14,719 bases of DNA from an uncultured Sphingobacteriales bacterium (GCA_946479435.1 CAMLFX010000083.1:1-14719); one strand, 5' to 3'; shown: positions 5,265 through 12,606, counted from the first letter of the stretch. Translations and numbers: made by a program. Notes: generated by a model from the letters alone, not told the origin.

Positions 5265-6977
5265 ATGCAGCAAGTGCAGCCCAAACCACACTACGATGTA
5301 GCCATAATAGGTGCAGGCGTAGGGGGATTAACTACAGCGGCCTTGCTCAGCAAAGCGGGTTTTTCTGTTTGTGTGTTGGAAAAAGAACCACATCCCGGTG
5401 GTTACCTGGCAGGTTTCAGGCGGAAAGACTTTCGTTTTGATACTGCAATACACTGGTTGAACCAGTGCCTGCCCGGCGGCATGGCCGCGCGCACATTCGA
5501 TATATTGGGCAGCGACCACCCATGGCCTGTTGCACAGAAAAAAATACGCAGGTATTTGGGCGATAGCTTTAATTATCTGCTCACCAACAATCCTGACGAA
5601 CTGAAGGAGCAATGGATAAAGGAGTTCCCTCATGAGCGCGAAGGCATAGAACGCTTTTTTAAAGCAGCTAAAAAACTGGGTGGCTCGTTCGATAATTTCA
5701 ATAAGATATTCCGCTCTGAAGAAACGATGAGTTTCACAGAGAAAATGGCCAATAAAATAAACCTGCTGCAGTTTGCTTTACCCTTCATACCCTTTATACG
5801 CTATACAGGCGAGAAAGGCATGAAGAAAGGGCTGGACCGTTTCTTTAAAGATGAAGGCCTGCAAAAAGTATTTGCCACTGCATCTGAACTATTATCTTGC
5901 CTTGTACCGATAGGCTGGGCTTATTATGGCGATTATCAAAGTCCGCCTAAAGGCGGGGGACAGGTAATTCCTGAATGGCTGGAATATATTGTGCAATACT
6001 ATAAAAACGACATATTTTATAAGTGCAGCGTAAAGCAGGTTGTTACGGAAAACAACATTGCCAAAGGTGTAATATTTGAACACCGTGGTGAAACGCACAC
6101 CGTACATAGCAAATATGTAGTGGCTGCCTGCGATGTGGAAACGCTATATGAAAAAATGCTGCCTGCAGGTATTATACCCGCCAAGCTAATCAACAAACTG
6201 AAAGACGCTGAGCTTTACAGCTCTTCAGTAACCATATCAGTTGCGCTTGATTGCCCAACGCAAGACCTGGGCTTTGGTGAAGAGCTGGTGCATATAGCCA
6301 GTGAGAATGTACCCAAAGGTGCACATGATAATGGTGACCCTACTACCAGCGAAATAAGTGTGCTGGCCCCTTCGCTACGTGACCCGTCCCTGGCACCCGA
6401 AGGCTGCGGTACGCTTACATTGTTCATGCCTGCGTTTATGGATCAGCAGCAACAATGGCTTGCCGAACAAGATGAACAAGGCAACTACATCCGCAACGAT
6501 GAATACAAAACATTGAAGCATAAAATTGCGGAAGTAATTATTACACGTGTAGAACAGGCAATAGCGCCCAACCTCCGCAAACACATTTTATTTTACGATG
6601 TAGCCACGCCTGTCACCCATTGGCGCTATACCGGTAACCGCAACGGAACTATGATGGGCGCCAAACCCGGCAGGGCCAATATGCAAAATAAAATTGCACA
6701 CTATCGTACGCCTGTTAAAAACCTCTTATTAGGCGGGCATTGGGCAGAGCTTGGTGGTGGTGTGCCGATAGCTGTAAAAGCAGGAGCCAACGCCACACTG
6801 CTGATATTACAAAAAGAGAAACCTAAAGCTTTCAGGCAATTGGCAAAGTATATGGACGGGAAAGCTGACGCAACAGAAATACTGGCATCGGGTGTATTTC
6901 TTCCCTACGATAATTCGTGGATACAAAAGCCTACACCTGCGCAAAAGGCTGCCAGCAGAAATACAACTCAATCATAA
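5265..6977 (+). CDS. FAD-dependent oxidoreductase, CrtI phytoene desaturase / RetSat family
   Basis: This is a 570-residue flavoenzyme. The N-terminal Rossmann motif AIIGAGVGGLTTAALLSKAG (residues 13-32) is followed by the acidic residue of VLEKEPHPGGYLAGF, which binds the FAD ribose. The C-terminal part carries the family's second FAD signature, LLLGGHWAELGGGVPIAVKA (487-506). The fold and motif layout match the CrtI-type carotene desaturase/isomerase and retinol saturase group. Members add or remove hydrogens on polyisoprenoid chains or other hydrophobic polyenes. No crtB or other carotenoid gene is visible, so the substrate is open and a name such as crtI is not justified. It carries a hydrophilic tail of about 55 residues after the FAD signature. 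It lies 5 bases after ribE and 18 bases before the glycosyltransferase, strongly suggesting co-transcription. Confidence 0.9.
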   Translation: MQQVQPKPHYDVAIIGAGVGGLTTAALLSKAGFSVCVLEKEPHPGGYLAGFRRKDFRFDTAIHWLNQCLPGGMAARTFDILGSDHPWPVAQKKIRRYLGDSFNYLLTNNPDELKEQWIKEFPHEREGIERFFKAAKKLGGSFDNFNKIFRSEETMSFTEKMANKINLLQFALPFIPFIRYTGEKGMKKGLDRFFKDEGLQKVFATASELLSCLVPIGWAYYGDYQSPPKGGGQVIPEWLEYIVQYYKNDIFYKCSVKQVVTENNIAKGVIFEHRGETHTVHSKYVVAACDVETLYEKMLPAGIIPAKLINKLKDAELYSSSVTISVALDCPTQDLGFGEELVHIASENVPKGAHDNGDPTTSEISVLAPSLRDPSLAPEGCGTLTLFMPAFMDQQQQWLAEQDEQGNYIRNDEYKTLKHKIAEVIITRVEQAIAPNLRKHILFYDVATPVTHWRYTGNRNGTMMGAKPGRANMQNKIAHYRTPVKNLLLGGHWAELGGGVPIAVKAGANATLLILQKEKPKAFRQLAKYMDGKADATEILASGVFLPYDNSWIQKPTPAQKAASRNTTQS

Positions 6978-6995
6978 GCTATACCTTTGCCAGCT

Positions 6996-8147
6996 ATGCG
7001 TATTGCCTTCGATGCAAAAAGGGCTTTTGAAAACCCTACGGGACTGGGACATGGCTGCCGTACATTAGTAAGAGAACTCGTACAGGAGTTTCCGCAGCAT
7101 GATTATTACCTCATGGCACCAAAGAAAACCAGCCTGTTTGATACCAGCCGCTGGCCACATGTGCATCCTGTTTTCCCTACGGGCATAGCAAGCATTTTCA
7201 GCTCACTGTGGCGTAGCAACTGGGTAAAAAAAGATCTGAAGCAACTGAACATAGACCTTTATCATGGCTGGAGCCACGAGATACCGGTGGGCTTACAGAA
7301 CACGGGTATAAAGTCGGTAGTTACAATACACGATCTTATTTTCGAACGCTACCCGTCTCATTATAAAGCACCAGATGTGGCTATCTATCGTAAGAAGTTT
7401 AAATACTCCTGCGCGCATGCAGATAAGATCATAGCTGTAAGCGAACAAACCAAGCGCGACCTTATTGATATATATAAAGTACCCGCAGAAAAAATAGTAG
7501 TATGGTACCAGAGCTGCGATCCTATTTATGAACAGAAAGTAAGTGATGCAGAGTTGAAGCGCATCAAACAGAAATACAACCTGCCCGATCAATTCTTTTT
7601 AAGCGTAGGGTCAATAATAGAACGTAAAAACCTGCTGACAACCTGCAAGGCATTCAACCTGCTGAAAGGCAAAATGAATATACCATTGTATGTAATAGGG
7701 AAAGGGGGCGCTTACGAAGCAAAAGTGCGTGCATACATACAACAAAATGGGTTGCAGGATACTGTTCGTTTTTTTGAAGATGATGAAAATATTAAGAACG
7801 ACCCTGACTATAAATCATCAGCCGATTTTCCTGCAATATATCAGCAGTCATCAGGCACGCTTTACCCATCTATATTCGAAGGATTTGGCATACCTGTAGT
7901 AGAAGCACTTTGGAGTGGCAGCCCGGTTATTACATCGAACACATCTTGCCTGCCGGAAACAGGTGGCGATGCTGCCATATTAGTAAACCCGATAAGTGAA
8001 CAGGAAATTGCCGATGCCTTATACAGCATTGCAACAAACGAACAGCTACGCAAGAGTATGATAGAAAAAGGTCATAAACACGCGCAACTATTTAAAGGCA
8101 GCCTTGTTGCTAAAAATATGATGGATATATACACACAGGTAGTGTAA
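6996..8147 (+). CDS. Glycosyltransferase, GT4 family (GT-B fold)
   Basis: This 383-residue enzyme transfers sugar from a nucleotide-sugar to an unknown acceptor. The N-terminal half starts MRIAFDAKRAFENPTGLGHG with the glycine-rich acceptor-domain loop and contains TIHDLIFERYPSHY (110-123), typical of GT4. The C-terminal donor-binding half has FLSVGSIIERKNL (201-213) and the E-x7-E motif EGFGIPVVE (Glu295, Glu303). I chose the ATG at 6996; a TTG at 6987 in the same frame would add only MPA. Just before the final donor domain, residues about 261-278 form an acidic insertion (EDDENIKNDPDYKSSADF) where many relatives have a shorter loop. Retaining mannosyl- or glucosyltransferases of cell-surface polysaccharide or glycolipid synthesis are the nearest match. 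It ends the ribE run; its stop is separated by one base from the stop of the next, opposite gene. Confidence 0.92.
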   Translation: MRIAFDAKRAFENPTGLGHGCRTLVRELVQEFPQHDYYLMAPKKTSLFDTSRWPHVHPVFPTGIASIFSSLWRSNWVKKDLKQLNIDLYHGWSHEIPVGLQNTGIKSVVTIHDLIFERYPSHYKAPDVAIYRKKFKYSCAHADKIIAVSEQTKRDLIDIYKVPAEKIVVWYQSCDPIYEQKVSDAELKRIKQKYNLPDQFFLSVGSIIERKNLLTTCKAFNLLKGKMNIPLYVIGKGGAYEAKVRAYIQQNGLQDTVRFFEDDENIKNDPDYKSSADFPAIYQQSSGTLYPSIFEGFGIPVVEALWSGSPVITSNTSCLPETGGDAAILVNPISEQEIADALYSIATNEQLRKSMIEKGHKHAQLFKGSLVAKNMMDIYTQVV

Positions 8148-8148
8148 A

Positions 8149-8676
8149 TTATTTGCCCTGTTCAAACTCCGGCTCTACAGCAGGTGGTATTACCAGCTTG
8201 CTACTTATGTTCGGGAAAATAGTGCGCATAGCATCCAGGTTTCTTTCAGCTATATCTATAAAGTACCAGGTAACACCTTTATCGGGCGATAATGCAATAA
8301 GTGTTGTTTGCGTGGTGAGCTTACCCTGCGGCAATTGCATAGTTAATTTCTGAGGCACGGTGCATTGCCATTCGCCCGCGGTATCTATTATATTCGATGG
8401 CTCACCCGGCCATATAGCCAATACTTTATTACCGTCATTTTCCATTCGTTCAACCTGCCCCTTCAGGTTTTCTGCCAACCTTTTCAGGCCACCGTCAGCA
8501 TTGTTTACTGCCTTGGGATAGGTTGATTTTACAAATCCATCGTAATCTTTATTTACCAGTGCCGCGCCCATTTTCTTAGCTTCGGCTTTTACTTTAATTT
8601 TAGCTTCCGCTTTCGTCTGTGCCTGCGCCAGCACACTTGTGAACATTAATAACAGAGCGCCTGTAAATACTTTCAT
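8149..8676 (-). CDS. Small secreted or periplasmic protein of unknown function
   Basis: This 175-residue protein has a clear signal peptide (MKVFTGALLLMFTSVLAQAQ, cleavage expected after AQA). A Lys/Ala-rich helix (AEAKIKVKAEAKKM) follows, then a compact mixed alpha/beta domain with landmarks KDYDGFVKSTYP, IWPGEPSNII, EWQCTVPQKL and GVTWYFIDI, and a tail rich in Pro and Glu. I cannot name a family with confidence. The layout (a helix, a Tyr-x-x-x-x-Lys-x-x-Tyr-Pro segment and a curved sheet) faintly recalls NTF2/SnoaL-like small domains, but that is a guess. It is transcribed against the glycosyltransferase operon with a one-base gap and without an intervening terminator. It probably has its own promoter at 8695-8702. 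Confidence 0.8.
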   Translation of the reverse strand: MKVFTGALLLMFTSVLAQAQTKAEAKIKVKAEAKKMGAALVNKDYDGFVKSTYPKAVNNADGGLKRLAENLKGQVERMENDGNKVLAIWPGEPSNIIDTAGEWQCTVPQKLTMQLPQGKLTTQTTLIALSPDKGVTWYFIDIAERNLDAMRTIFPNISSKLVIPPAVEPEFEQGK

Positions 8677-8694
8677 GTATATTTTTTACAACAA

Positions 8695-8702
8695 CAAATA
8701 TA
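8695..8702 (-). promoter_or_regulatory. Candidate -7 element for the small secreted protein gene
   Basis: The minus strand reads TATATTTG, an exact TAnnTTTG match, 18 bases upstream of the ATG at 8676. No good TTTG lies at the expected -33 position (around 8722), which is inside a long hairpin, so the call is tentative. Confidence 0.35.
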
Positions 8703-8736
8703 CATGATAAGAAATGCCAGGCATCACTTATCATGT
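8702..8736. repeat. 35-bp nested palindrome between two minus-strand genes
   Basis: Outer arms ACATGATAAG (8702-8711) and CTTATCATGT (8727-8736) are a perfect 10-bp inverted repeat, and within the loop ATGCC-A-GGCAT (8714-8724) is a second one. It lies 19 bases after the VOC gene stop and adjoins the candidate promoter of the next gene. It could be a weak terminator (only a loose T-rich stretch follows on the minus strand) or a protein-binding site. Confidence 0.7.
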
Positions 8737-8755
8737 TAAAAGAGTTAATTGTACA

Positions 8756-9136
8756 CTACTTAGTTTTAGTTATCCACCAGGTAACGCCATGCACATCTTT
8801 CACACCGCATGCACGTCCATACTCCTGGTCGGCAGGTGGCATTATTGAAGTAGCACCCGCCTCCAATGCTTTTTTATAGGTAGCGTCAGCATCAGCAACA
8901 CAAATAAACAAACCTGCCGGTTGAGGAAGAAAATCATTTGTGCCTTCAGCAAACATTACAGTGCTATCACCAATGTAAATTTCAGCATGCATAATAGTGT
9001 GCTCATCGCGCATGTGTTTCATTTTCTCAGTGGCGCCAAATACCTCTTTTGCAAATTTCAGGAAACCCGCAGCATCAGGAATAATGAGGTATGGCATCAC
9101 TGTATGATAGCCTTCAGGTAATTGTAATTTTTCCAT
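8756..9136 (-). CDS. VOC-superfamily protein (glyoxalase/PhnB-like)
   Basis: This 126-residue protein has two beta-alpha-beta-beta-beta modules of the vicinal oxygen chelate fold. The first half contains VMPYLIIPDAAGFLKFAKEVFGA and IMHAEIYIGDSTVMFAEG; the second contains GLFICVADADATYKKALEAGA, EYGRACGVKDVHGVTWWI and a basic end. The motif layout is that of the PhnB-like subgroup. VOC proteins act as metal-dependent isomerases or dioxygenases, or bind small antibiotics. The metal ligands cannot be assigned with certainty, and this subgroup is largely uncharacterised. It is 65 bases downstream of the AraC-type regulator gene on the same strand, so it may be a target or co-transcribed partner. 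No clear promoter is seen in that gap. Confidence 0.9.
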   Translation of the reverse strand: MEKLQLPEGYHTVMPYLIIPDAAGFLKFAKEVFGATEKMKHMRDEHTIMHAEIYIGDSTVMFAEGTNDFLPQPAGLFICVADADATYKKALEAGATSIMPPADQEYGRACGVKDVHGVTWWITKTK

Positions 9137-9201
9137 AGTTATTTATTTTAACACGAAGCTATTGTGCAATATCTGGCAGAAATAGGAAAAATCAGACATT
9201 C

Positions 9202-10011
9202 TTATACTTCTCTATATTCTATCCCTTCCGGCTTGCCATTAAAGTATTGTGCTGGCGTGTAACCTGAGAAGTGCTTGAAATCTTGTATGAAATGCGATTG
9301 ATCATAATAACCACAGTCATATGCCAGAGCGGTGAGTGAACATTGCAGTTTACCATAATTGCCCATTACATGCTGAAACCTGGTAATGCGGCTATACATT
9401 TTGGGAGAGAAACCGGAGATCTCTTTGAATCTGCGTTGGAATTGGCGTTCTGAAAGGCAATAATCCTTTGCCAATTGTTGCACGTTTACTACACCCTTCT
9501 TTTGTATTATCTGCAGTACAGAATTGTATAATGGTATATGTACAGCATCGTTTTTTATCAACCGATTTTCTATAAATGCGGATAGTATTTGTACCCGCAT
9601 TTTATTATTCACAGCCAGCATCATCTGTTCTTCAAGCTCTTTACCAGGCGCACCTAATAAAGTTTGGAGATCGGGCATCTCATCGCTTAATACATTTGCT
9701 GGCAAATTGAAAATAGCAGGTATTGCGTAAGGATACAGATATACACCAAAAATGCCGAAGTCGTCTTTAGTGATAAAACGTCTATGCTGTTGCGATTGGC
9801 CATGCACTAATGCATATGACTGTATGCTATTACCATCCACACCCAGTTCTTCGAAGACAGCTTTGTAATGAAAGATCATTTCAGCGCAACCGTCGGCCAT
9901 TGAACGATAAACGTAAGGCTCGTTATCCACCCGCTTCATTTCGAAAACCCAGAAAGAGCGAACAAAAGCGGCCAGGTGCTTAGGAGGCGGTATGGTATAG
10001 TAGGTAACCAT
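9202..10011 (-). CDS. AraC-family transcriptional regulator with DUF6597-like N-terminus
   Basis: This is a 269-residue DNA-binding regulator. Residues 1-150 (beginning YYTIPPPKHLAAFVRSFWVFE, with ADGCAEMIFHYK) match the sensor-like domain that precedes many Bacteroidota AraC proteins. The C-terminal two-helix-turn-helix domain is clear: first HTH around 174-195 (VVNVQQLAKDYCLSERQFQRRF), linker GFSPKMYSRITRFQ, second HTH around 225-247 (SLTALAYDCGYYDQSHFIQDF) and the signature FSGYTPAQYF. It begins 10 bases after the GNAT gene stop, so the two are very probably one transcript; VOC follows 65 bases later. Its ligand and targets are unknown. Such GNAT/AraC/VOC groupings are common accessory-metabolism clusters without a fixed role. 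Confidence 0.92.
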   Translation of the reverse strand: MVTYYTIPPPKHLAAFVRSFWVFEMKRVDNEPYVYRSMADGCAEMIFHYKAVFEELGVDGNSIQSYALVHGQSQQHRRFITKDDFGIFGVYLYPYAIPAIFNLPANVLSDEMPDLQTLLGAPGKELEEQMMLAVNNKMRVQILSAFIENRLIKNDAVHIPLYNSVLQIIQKKGVVNVQQLAKDYCLSERQFQRRFKEISGFSPKMYSRITRFQHVMGNYGKLQCSLTALAYDCGYYDQSHFIQDFKHFSGYTPAQYFNGKPEGIEYREV

Positions 10012-10021
10012 GTAAGTTAAG

Positions 10022-10540
10022 TTAACGTAATTTTCGCATCATCAACCAATCCGTTTGTGCATCGCTACCCAGTTGAAAAATGTGTTCGCCAAACCGTTCA
10101 AAACCAAAGCGATGATAAAATGCTGCAGCGCGCGGGTTGTGTTCCCAAACGCCCAGCCATATTACCTCGTAATTATCAGCCTTCGCTTTTTCAATACAAT
10201 GAGTCAATAACTTCTCACCAACCTTTAGACTTTGGTAATCTTTCAATACATATAGTCTTTCCAGTTCACGGCATTTGAAAGCTGAAATTTCATCGGGAGG
10301 AGTTTGTTCGCCAGTTTTAGCAAAGCCTAAGGCTTCACCTTCCTTATAGGCTATATAAAACTCAGCTTTGGGCGCCCTCATTTCATCCAGCAATTTCTCT
10401 TCTGTAAAATTGGCCTGCATATATGCTGCCATATCCTCTTCTTTGTTGTAAGCCGCAAAAGCATCGTGAAAAGTCTGCGCACCTAAAGTAGCCAGCAAAG
10501 ACGCATCTGTAGTCTCGGCTTTCCTAATCAGGATATCCAT
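10022..10540 (-). CDS. GNAT-family N-acetyltransferase
   Basis: This 172-residue protein fits the acetyl-CoA-dependent GNAT fold: N-terminal IRKAETTDASLLATLGAQTF, the beta4 strand ELERLYVLKDYQSLKVGEKLL (92-112) that forms the acetyl-CoA pyrophosphate loop, and the later strand and helix WLGVWEHNPRAAAFYHRFGFE. In the loop the usual Q-x-x-G-x-G/A reads Q103-S-L-K-V-G108, so the first glycine is a lysine; the fold tolerates variation here, but catalysis should not be assumed. The acceptor (amino acid, peptide or small amine) is unknown. It is the first gene of a minus-strand group with the AraC regulator and faces the T9SS protein gene across a 143-base divergent region. Confidence 0.9.
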   Translation of the reverse strand: MDILIRKAETTDASLLATLGAQTFHDAFAAYNKEEDMAAYMQANFTEEKLLDEMRAPKAEFYIAYKEGEALGFAKTGEQTPPDEISAFKCRELERLYVLKDYQSLKVGEKLLTHCIEKAKADNYEVIWLGVWEHNPRAAAFYHRFGFERFGEHIFQLGSDAQTDWLMMRKLR

Positions 10541-10572
10541 ACCAGCAAGCTAAATAATATCCGCCAAATGTC

Positions 10573-10601
10573 TTGAAATAGCTAAAATTTTAGTAATTTT
10601 A
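10573..10601 (+). promoter_or_regulatory. Weak candidate promoter for the T9SS protein gene
   Basis: TTG (10573-10575) is followed after 18 bases by TAATTTTA (10594-10601), which matches TAnnTTT but has A in place of the final G. The implied leader would be about 75 bases and would contain the palindromes at 10633-10685. The region also has the palindrome CTAAAATTTTAG (10582-10593). Confidence 0.25.
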
Positions 10602-10632
10602 GAGTTAGCCATCGTTAAAATTTTTATTAGAA

Positions 10633-10685
10633 AAATCACGTTCTTAGAACGGGGCGTGATTTGCTTTTATAATATTCTTAAGAAT
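10633..10685. repeat. Pair of TTCTTA-GAA palindromes and an enclosing inverted repeat
   Basis: Two related palindromes sit just before the T9SS protein gene: GTTCTTAGAAC (10640-10650) and ATTCTTAAGAAT (10674-10685), the second overlapping the ATG at 10684. Their centres are about 34.5 bases apart. Around the first, AAATCACG (10633-10640) and CGTGATTT (10655-10662) form an 8-bp inverted repeat. The whole divergent gap 10541-10683 holds nothing else that I recognise. It may be an operator or a 5' leader structure. Confidence 0.6.
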
Positions 10686-12525
10686 GTTTTTAAAAAATAC
10701 CCTGACGCTTTTTTTAGTGTTTTCATTTTTGCTACCCCACACAGCTAAAGCCCAAAGCTTTCAACGTATTATCCATACCACCGGCACACAATCAGTAGCC
10801 GGGGTTGATGTAACAGTGATACCTAAAAACGGTGCATGTGTTTACAATGGCTGCAACACGGGGCCATATTACATTGGCTGTTCGGGCCTATCTAATGGTT
10901 ATCTCTATCGTTTTAAATCGGCGGTAATGCCCCCGGTTAATGTAACAAATATACGCGTTCACCTTACCAATGTGAATAATGGTGAGCTGATCAGTTTCTA
11001 TGTAAACGGTATTTTTTTCCCTATCTCACAATCAGACCTTAGTGTATATAATGGCACCTGTATATTACCTGTTTCAGATGCTATAGGCGGTAAAGTAGGC
11101 GCCTTTCAATCCAACAGTGCCGCTATTGTCGATATCAAATCAACAACAACTATCGATTCAATTTATGTATTGCATGAAAATGGTTTGTATAGCGGCACAC
11201 ACTACACATTCGAATTCCAGTCTGATCCACGCGTTTCGTTAGTAGTACCGCTTACTGATTCCGTTTTGTGCATTGGTGATACTATAAACGTACCATACTA
11301 CACTACTACTGCTTTTAATGGCGACAATGCATTTAATGTTGAACTATCGAATGCAAGAGGCAGTTTTGACAATCCCGTTGTTATCGGCACTACTTATTCT
11401 TCATCATCGGGGCATGTATCGGCCATAATACCCAGCACTACCCCTCGTGGCACCGGCTACAGAATACGTATCAGATCTACTTCGCCAACACTTATTACCG
11501 AAGACAATGGCAAAGATTTAGGCATATACCCTTTCCCGGTAGTGAATGGGACCAGCAACAGCCCTATTTGTATAGGAGATGCATTGAAGCTAAGTGCCAC
11601 AGCCGATGACGGCTCCACTTTTACATGGCAAGGCCCGTCTGGTTTCACTGCTAATAAAGCAAACCCTGTGATTAACCCTATGACAGCAGAGTACGGAGGA
11701 ATGTTCACCGTAAGCGCCAGCCTTTTCGGTTGCGTAACGAAGGATACCGTCAAAGTATCTATCAAACCTACCCCCGATGTAAAAGACGCAACGAATAATG
11801 GCCCGATATGCGAAGGCGAAACTTTGGTGATTTCTGCTAAAACGAGCTTCCCAGGCGCTACCTTAACCTGGACGGGCCCCGCATTAACCCAACAGGAGGG
11901 GGGTACAATAACCATTAACCCTGCTAAAGCTTCCAACAAAGGCACCTACAAAGTATATGCTACTTTGGATGGCTGTAAGTCGGAACCCATATCTACAGAT
12001 GCTGATGTAAAACCCTTACCGGTAAAACCGTATGCCCAGAATAACGGCCCCCTAAGGGTGGGTGATGAAATTAAACTTTCAGGTGGCAGTGCTACACCAA
12101 ACGCTACCTATTTATGGACCGGACCCGATGGATTTACGGCTACACAAGCCGACACATCGGGCGGTGCTGCATACGACAGACCTGATAATAATTATACACT
12201 TACCGTAACTATAGATGGCTGCAGCTTATCAGTAACTACAACCGTAGGTGTGATAGCGGAACAATTGCAAGAGATATATCCTAACCCTACGAATGGGGTG
12301 CTGAACATTAAACTAAACCTCGCTAAAAGTGATTCTAAGAAAATACCTATTAGTATCATAAACCACGCAGGGCAGGTAGTACAACGCGAAGAAGGTGAGG
12401 CAAAATTTGGCGCAATGAGAAAAACCATCACACTGCACGAAGGCTTGATACCAGGAATATATCTGCTACGTATGGCAGTTGATAAGAAGACCACAGATAT
12501 CAAATTCTTCTACAACGGCAAATAA
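10684..12525 (+). CDS. Secreted Ig-like repeat protein with type IX secretion sorting domain
   Basis: This 613-residue protein starts with a signal peptide (MFLKNTLTLFLVFSFLLPHT, cleavage expected after AKA near residue 23). Residues 24-180 form a Cys-containing domain I do not recognise; 183-283 are probably an Ig-like sandwich (DSVLCIGDTINVPY). Three similar modules follow, near 285-367, 368-449 and 449-523. They have the pattern of PKD/Ig-like repeats: a start such as SPICIGDALKL or GPICEGETLVI, a middle such as FTWQGPSGFTANKANP, and an end such as SASLFGC or YATLDGC. The last 86 residues (528-613, EIYPNPTNGVLNIKLN ... GLIPGIYLLRM) are a type A C-terminal sorting domain, recognised by the T9SS, which exports cargo across the outer membrane and usually attaches it to the surface. 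No catalytic domain is visible, so an adhesin or matrix role is the best guess. It is a single gene with its own terminator. Confidence 0.92.
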   Translation: MFLKNTLTLFLVFSFLLPHTAKAQSFQRIIHTTGTQSVAGVDVTVIPKNGACVYNGCNTGPYYIGCSGLSNGYLYRFKSAVMPPVNVTNIRVHLTNVNNGELISFYVNGIFFPISQSDLSVYNGTCILPVSDAIGGKVGAFQSNSAAIVDIKSTTTIDSIYVLHENGLYSGTHYTFEFQSDPRVSLVVPLTDSVLCIGDTINVPYYTTTAFNGDNAFNVELSNARGSFDNPVVIGTTYSSSSGHVSAIIPSTTPRGTGYRIRIRSTSPTLITEDNGKDLGIYPFPVVNGTSNSPICIGDALKLSATADDGSTFTWQGPSGFTANKANPVINPMTAEYGGMFTVSASLFGCVTKDTVKVSIKPTPDVKDATNNGPICEGETLVISAKTSFPGATLTWTGPALTQQEGGTITINPAKASNKGTYKVYATLDGCKSEPISTDADVKPLPVKPYAQNNGPLRVGDEIKLSGGSATPNATYLWTGPDGFTATQADTSGGAAYDRPDNNYTLTVTIDGCSLSVTTTVGVIAEQLQEIYPNPTNGVLNIKLNLAKSDSKKIPISIINHAGQVVQREEGEAKFGAMRKTITLHEGLIPGIYLLRMAVDKKTTDIKFFYNGK

Positions 12526-12546
12526 CCTGCACTAAAGAATATCTTT

Positions 12547-12582
12547 AAATACAAAAGCGCCCGTTAAGGCGCTTTTGTATTT
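12547..12582. terminator. Bidirectional intrinsic terminator between convergent genes
   Basis: A perfect 15-bp inverted repeat (12547-12561 with 12568-12582) has a 6-nt loop and a GCGCC/GGCGC core. It is flanked by A-rich and T-rich arms, so it can end transcription from both sides: the T9SS protein gene (stop at 12525, plus) and pntB (stop at 12607, minus). It is the only hairpin in this gap and is well placed for both. Confidence 0.9.
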
Positions 12583-12606
12583 ATCCTATTTGAGGCAATT
12601 AATTTA

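Noticed and set aside
6982..6989. TACCTTTG, an exact -7 match just before the glycosyltransferase gene
   Set aside because: No TTTG or TTG lies at the expected distance upstream, and transcription would begin almost at the ATG; co-transcription with the oxidoreductase gene is simpler. A leaderless transcript cannot be fully excluded.
11457..11945. Open frame of 162 codons on the minus strand
   Set aside because: It is antisense to the Ig-like repeats of the T9SS protein, a common by-product of Thr/Gly-rich coding sequence; no start signals are seen.
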